DNA of 10,127 bases from an uncultured Limnohabitans sp. (GTDB taxonomy: Bacteria; Pseudomonadota; Gammaproteobacteria; Burkholderiales; Burkholderiaceae_C): positions 1 to 10,127 of the forward strand of contig NZ_CALBEX010000248.1 in assembly GCF_937889215.1 (NCBI RefSeq), given 5' to 3'. The first letter of the stretch is position 1, and every line of letters starts with the position of its first letter. Below, piece after piece: positions 6,966-10,127 of this stretch. The translations under genes were made by a program, and so were the position numbers. The notes beneath the pieces are model-generated. The model was not told where the DNA came from. It did not search any database and saw nothing but the letters and a program-made list of their open reading frames with translations.

Positions 6966-7496
6966 ATGTCCCTGAACCAAGTCACCCCTGGCAGCAAAGT
7001 TCCTGAAGCCTTCAACGTGATCATTGAAATCCCGATGAACTCGGACCCCGTGAAGTACGAAGTGGACAAAGAGTCCGGCGCCCTGTTTGTGGACCGTTTC
7101 ATGGGCACCGCCATGCACTACCCCACCAACTACGGCTACGTGCCCCAGACCATCGCCGGTGACGGTGACCCGGTGGACGTGTTGGTCATGACCCCATTCC
7201 CCTTGCCCTCGGGCGTTGTGGTGCCTTGCCGTGCCATCGGCATCTTGTTGATGGAAGACGAAGGCGGCATGGACGGCAAGGTCTTGGCCGTGCCCACTGA
7301 AAAAATCTTGGCCAGCTACGCCAAAATCCAGTCGCTGGACGACATCCACGAACTGCAGCTCAAGCAGATCGCCCACTTCTTTGAGCACTACAAAGACCTG
7401 GAAAAAGGCAAGTGGGTCAAGGTCAAGGGCTGGGAAGGCAAAGACGCAGCCCATCAAGAAATTTTGGACGGCATCGCCAACTACAACAAGGCCTGA
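6966..7496 (+). CDS. ppa: Inorganic pyrophosphatase (family I)
   Basis: This soluble enzyme hydrolyses pyrophosphate to phosphate and so pulls nucleic-acid, protein and NAD synthesis forward. The 176-residue product matches E. coli PPase (about 175). The signature DGDPVDVLV is present (D66, D68, D71). The other active-site residues fall in register with the E. coli enzyme: E21, K30, R44, Y56, D98, D103 and K105. The start [18 protein letters not shown] is typical of the family, although no strong Shine-Dalgarno sequence precedes it. The 207-base gap to the divergent dehydrogenase start contains TAAAAT at 6906-6911 as a possible -10, without a good -35, and a T run at 6930-6935. A strong intrinsic terminator follows the gene, so it is probably a single-gene transcript. 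Confidence 0.97.
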   Translation: MSLNQVTPGSKVPEAFNVIIEIPMNSDPVKYEVDKESGALFVDRFMGTAMHYPTNYGYVPQTIAGDGDPVDVLVMTPFPLPSGVVVPCRAIGILLMEDEGGMDGKVLAVPTEKILASYAKIQSLDDIHELQLKQIAHFFEHYKDLEKGKWVKVKGWEGKDAAHQEILDGIANYNKA

Positions 7497-7538
7497 ACGG
7501 CTTGATCAATGGCCTCTGAGTGGGGCCGTTGAATCCCC

Positions 7539-7575
7539 AAAACGCCTGCCCGGTTTGCGCCGCGCAGGCGTTTTT
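7539..7575 (+). terminator. Intrinsic terminator after ppa
   Basis: CGCCTGC (7543-7549) pairs perfectly with GCAGGCG (7564-7570) around a 14-base loop. The stem is preceded by four A and followed by five T, so it can be extended by A-T pairs. It lies 43 bases after the ppa stop. The A run on its other side means it could also work on the opposite strand, for transcripts coming from the acyltransferase gene. Confidence 0.85.
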
Positions 7576-7631
7576 CATGGTCGATTAACTGGGTGGCTTG
7601 AAAGCGTATTGGCACCCGGCATGCAGCGACC

Positions 7632-7657
7632 TTGGCTCTGAAAAGGAGCTGAGCCAA
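7632..7657. other. Inverted repeat in the ppa-acyltransferase gap
   Basis: TTGGCTC (7632-7638) and GAGCCAA (7651-7657) form a 7-bp stem with a 12-base loop. No T tract follows on either strand. It lies just downstream of the solo repeat arm on the leftward transcript and may help define that 3' end. Confidence 0.4.
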
Positions 7658-7666
7658 ACATGCAAT

Positions 7667-7693
7667 TGTCGGACCTGAAGGCGCCGACCTACA
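7667..7693 (-). repeat. Solo left arm of the 123-bp repeat family
   Basis: Read leftward, this begins TGTAGGTCGGCGCCTTCAGG and is identical over all 27 bases to the left arms of units 1 and 2 (4915-4941, 5038-5064), in the opposite orientation. No right arm is found within the following ~90 bases. The arm alone can form a short imperfect hairpin, GTCGG...CC-TTCA-GG...CCGAC, as REP sequences do. Its TAG is the stop codon of the acyltransferase gene. Confidence 0.85.
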
Positions 7694-8888
7694 AGTTGGG
7701 CTGTGGCGTTTGTTTGAGCGGCGAGTGCTGGTTGAGCGCTTCCAAATAGTTCTCCACCCCCGCTTTTTCCCGCTCCAGAAACCGCGCCACGGCTTCAGAA
7801 AACGACGGGTGCGCCAGCCAGTGGGCGCTGTGCGTGGGGGTGGGCAGCAGGGCGCGGGCCATTTTGTGTTCGCCTTGTGCGCCGCCTTCAAAGCGCTTAA
7901 CGCCGTTGGCAATGCACCATTCGATGGGCTGGTAATAGCAGGCTTCAAAGTGCAGGCAGTCCACCCGCGCCAGCGCCCCCCAATAACGCCCATAAGCCAC
8001 TTCAGGCTGGCCAGCGGCGTTCAGGTGCAGGCCGATCAGGCTGATGCCAATCGGCTGCGCCTCATGTTCGGCCACAAACAAGAGCCAGTTGGGGGCCATG
8101 TCGCGGCGCATGGCTTCAAAAAACGCTGGGGTTAAATAAGGCGCGTTGCCGTGTTCCCAATAGGTTTGCTGGTAGCAGCGCAGCAGCACGGCCCAGTCGT
8201 CGTCGGTCATGTCGGGGCCGCGCACGGCACGAAAGCTGACGCCGGCCTCCGCCACTTTGCGGCGTTCTTGCCGGATTTTTTTGCGCTTTTCTTGGTTGAG
8301 GCTGGCCAAGAAGTCGTCGAAGTCGCGCCAGCCTTGGTTTTGCCAATGAAACTGTACTTGGTCACGTTGCAGCAAACCCGCTTGTTCGCAGGCCTGCAGG
8401 TCTTGCGGGCTGCCAAACAAAATGTGCAGCGAGGGGATCTCGTTGGTTTGGCAAAGGTCCAGCAAGGCGGCCAGCAGGGCTTGGCGTGCGGCTTCGCTTT
8501 CAGCCAGCAAACGGCTGCCGGGCACGGGCGTGAAGGGCGAGGCCACCAGGGCTTTGGGGTAATAGTCCAGGCCGTGGCGCTGGTAGGCGTCGGCCCAGGC
8601 GTGGTCAAACACGTATTCGCCGCGTGAGTGGGTCTTGAGGTAGAGCGGGCAGGCGGCGGCGAGCACGGGGCCTTGTGGGGTGTCGCGCCACAAGCTGACC
8701 GCTTGCAAGACCCATCCGGTCTCAGGCACGGCCGAGCCACTGGCTTGCATGGCCGACAAATAGGCGTGCCGCATGAAGGGAGATGGCGCATCTTGCCGGG
8801 CGAGTAAACCGTCCCAGTCCTCGGGTTCGATGGCGCTCAGCTCATCCAGCACCCGGGTGACATAATTCAAGCTCTCTTTTTCCTGCAC
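7689..8888 (-). CDS. COG3146-type GNAT/FemAB-like acyltransferase
   Basis: A complete 399-residue predicted N-acyltransferase of the former DUF482 family; the natural substrate is unknown. Family landmarks seen: RKKIRQERRKV (a basic stretch in the middle), GLHLNAAGQPEVAYGRYWG, then HFEACYYQPIEWCI (313-326), RFEGGAQGEHKMARALLPTP (332-351) and SAHWLAHPSF (353-362). No signal peptide or membrane segment is evident, so it should be cytosolic. The start is GTG at 8888; GGAGAG lies 8 bases upstream, and this site falls within the first codons of nadE. A TTG at 8870 (giving MNYVTRVLDEL) preceded by AGGAAAAAGAGAG is a reasonable alternative. The stop codon TAG lies inside a copy of the repeat arm, so the last few residues (QPNL) may have been set by that insertion. 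Confidence 0.88.
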   Translation of the reverse strand: MQEKESLNYVTRVLDELSAIEPEDWDGLLARQDAPSPFMRHAYLSAMQASGSAVPETGWVLQAVSLWRDTPQGPVLAAACPLYLKTHSRGEYVFDHAWADAYQRHGLDYYPKALVASPFTPVPGSRLLAESEAARQALLAALLDLCQTNEIPSLHILFGSPQDLQACEQAGLLQRDQVQFHWQNQGWRDFDDFLASLNQEKRKKIRQERRKVAEAGVSFRAVRGPDMTDDDWAVLLRCYQQTYWEHGNAPYLTPAFFEAMRRDMAPNWLLFVAEHEAQPIGISLIGLHLNAAGQPEVAYGRYWGALARVDCLHFEACYYQPIEWCIANGVKRFEGGAQGEHKMARALLPTPTHSAHWLAHPSFSEAVARFLEREKAGVENYLEALNQHSPLKQTPQPNL

Positions 8889-8892
8889 CTGT

Positions 8893-10127
8893 ATGACTCT
8901 CCAAATTTGTGTCGCTCAGCTCAATTTCGTCGTCGGTGACATGCCGGGCAATGCCCGCAAGATCATCGATGCCGCCACCTCGGCTTATGCCCAAGGGGCC
9001 AGGTTGTTGGTCACGCCCGAGTTGTCGATTTGCGGCTACGCGGCCGAAGACCTGTTCTTGCGCCCGGCCTTTATTGACGCCTGTGATGATGCCTTGAAAA
9101 CGGTGGCCCGCGAACTGGCTGGGTTAAAGGGCCTGCATGTGGTGGTGGGCCACCCCGAGGGCGGTGGCGTGCGCACCCGCAGCGTGGCCGTGACGCGCCG
9201 CCACAACCGCGCCAGCGTGCTGTGCGAAGGGCAGGTGGTCTGCGCTTACGACAAGCGCGAGCTGCCCAATTACCAAGTGTTTGACGAGCGGCGTTACTTC
9301 ACGCCCGGCAACGGCGTTGGGGTGTTCGAGGTTGAGGGCGTGCGGGTCGGTTTGCTGATTTGCGAAGACGCTTGGTTTGAAGAACCGGCACGCCTGGCGC
9401 GTGATGCGGGCGCGCAAGTGCTGGCGGTGCTGAACGCCTCGCCTTTCCATGCGGGCAAAGGCCCGGAGCGCGAGCAGCGCATGCGCGAACGCGTGGCCGA
9501 TTGCGGCTTGCCTCTGATTTATGCGCATTTGGTGGGCGGCCAAGATGAGGTGATTTTTGAAGGGCGCTCGTTTACCTTGAACGCGCAGGGCCAAGCGGTG
9601 GCGCGGGCCGAGGGCTTCCGTGAAGCGGCCATGACCGTGCAGGTGCAGCCTGCAGCCACGGGTGTGGACTTGATCGCTGCGCCCGAGGCTTTGGTGCCCA
9701 TGGCCAGCACCGACGCCGAGTTGTGGGACGCGCTGGTGCTGGGCGTGCGCGACTACCTGGGCAAAAACGGTTTCAAGGGGGCGATTTTGGGCCTGTCGGG
9801 CGGCATCGATTCGGCGCTGGTGCTGGCGATTGCGGTGGACGCGATCGGGGCCGACAAGATCCACGCGGTCATGATGCCCTCGCCCTACACGGCGGATATC
9901 AGCTGGATCGATTCGCGCGACATGGTCAAGCGCTTGAATGTTCGTTACGACGAGATCTCGATCGCGCCGCTGTTTGAGGGTTTCAAGCAGGCGCTGTCGG
10001 CGCAGTTTGAGGGCCTGAAAGAAGACACGACCGAAGAAAACATCCAGGCGCGCATTCGCGGCACGCTGCTCATGGCGCTGTCCAACAAGACCGGAGCGAT
10101 TGTGCTGACCACCGGCAACAAGAGCGA
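8893..10127 (+). CDS. nadE: Glutamine-dependent NAD+ synthetase, N-terminal part
   Basis: NadE amidates nicotinic-acid adenine dinucleotide to NAD+, using ammonia released from glutamine by its own N-terminal domain. About 411 codons lie in the window and the gene runs off the right edge. The nitrilase-type glutaminase domain shows the Glu-Lys-Cys triad: E43 in TPELSICGY, K121 in YDKRELPNY, C157 in LLICEDAWF. The synthetase domain follows with the ATP-pyrophosphatase loop LSGGIDSALVL (from residue 301), then MMPSPYTADIS and TTGNKSE at the edge. The ATG at 8893 is well supported because the conserved first strand LQICVAQLNFVVGD begins directly after it; no Shine-Dalgarno sequence is visible. 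Only 4 bases separate it from the divergent acyltransferase start, so any nadE promoter must lie inside that gene. Confidence 0.96.
   Translation, partial: MTLQICVAQLNFVVGDMPGNARKIIDAATSAYAQGARLLVTPELSICGYAAEDLFLRPAFIDACDDALKTVARELAGLKGLHVVVGHPEGGGVRTRSVAVTRRHNRASVLCEGQVVCAYDKRELPNYQVFDERRYFTPGNGVGVFEVEGVRVGLLICEDAWFEEPARLARDAGAQVLAVLNASPFHAGKGPEREQRMRERVADCGLPLIYAHLVGGQDEVIFEGRSFTLNAQGQAVARAEGFREAAMTVQVQPAATGVDLIAAPEALVPMASTDAELWDALVLGVRDYLGKNGFKGAILGLSGGIDSALVLAIAVDAIGADKIHAVMMPSPYTADISWIDSRDMVKRLNVRYDEISIAPLFEGFKQALSAQFEGLKEDTTEENIQARIRGTLLMALSNKTGAIVLTTGNKS

Noticed and set aside
9124..9864. Minus-strand open frame opposite nadE
   Set aside because: It lies wholly within the strongly supported nadE frame; its composition is typical of an antisense shadow and no family features are seen.

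Overview
This is a GC-rich, gene-dense bacterial chromosome segment. The protein sequences and gene order point to a betaproteobacterium of the order Burkholderiales, probably Comamonadaceae. That placement is inferred from recognised protein style and cannot be proven here. No rRNA, tRNA, CRISPR array, phage gene or transposase gene was seen. Nine protein genes are supported: two run off the window edges (gloB at the left, nadE at the right) and seven are complete.

Layout. Positions 1-352 (-) hold the N-terminal 117 codons of gloB (glyoxalase II). Head to head with it lies a YafS-like methyltransferase (351-1193, +), which overlaps rnhA (RNase HI, 1174-1626, +). This repeats the gloB-yafS-rnhA neighbourhood known from E. 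coli. Converging on rnhA is a molybdenum-cofactor cluster read leftward: moaA (4795-3653), mobA (3647-3012), moeA (2995-1682). The three genes are tightly spaced and probably form one operon. Upstream of moaA, a 529-bp stretch without genes (4796-5324) carries a tandem array of long palindromic elements with a period of exactly 123 bp. Then come an NAD(P)-dependent aldehyde dehydrogenase (6758-5325, -) and, divergent from it, inorganic pyrophosphatase ppa (6966-7496, +) followed by a clear intrinsic terminator. A COG3146-type GNAT/FemAB-like acyltransferase (8888-7689, -) is transcribed towards ppa. It is head to head, only 4 bp apart, with nadE (8893 onward, +), the glutamine-dependent NAD synthetase.

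How it works together. Most genes are core housekeeping: methylglyoxal detoxification, RNA:DNA hybrid removal, Moco synthesis (radical-SAM first step, molybdate insertion, GMP attachment), pyrophosphate removal and NAD synthesis. The accessory signal is the repeat family. Each unit is a ~107-bp imperfect palindrome with ~27-bp inverted arms, like a REP/BIME or MITE-type non-autonomous element. Units 1 and 2 are nearly identical, unit 3 is partly decayed, and degenerate arms flank the array. A solo copy of one arm, identical over 27 bp, lies 2.5 kb away in the opposite orientation and provides the stop codon of the acyltransferase gene. No entirely new protein system was found. The repeat family, a hairpin abutting the aldehyde dehydrogenase start codon, and two divergent gene pairs with almost no space between start codons are the points worth following up.
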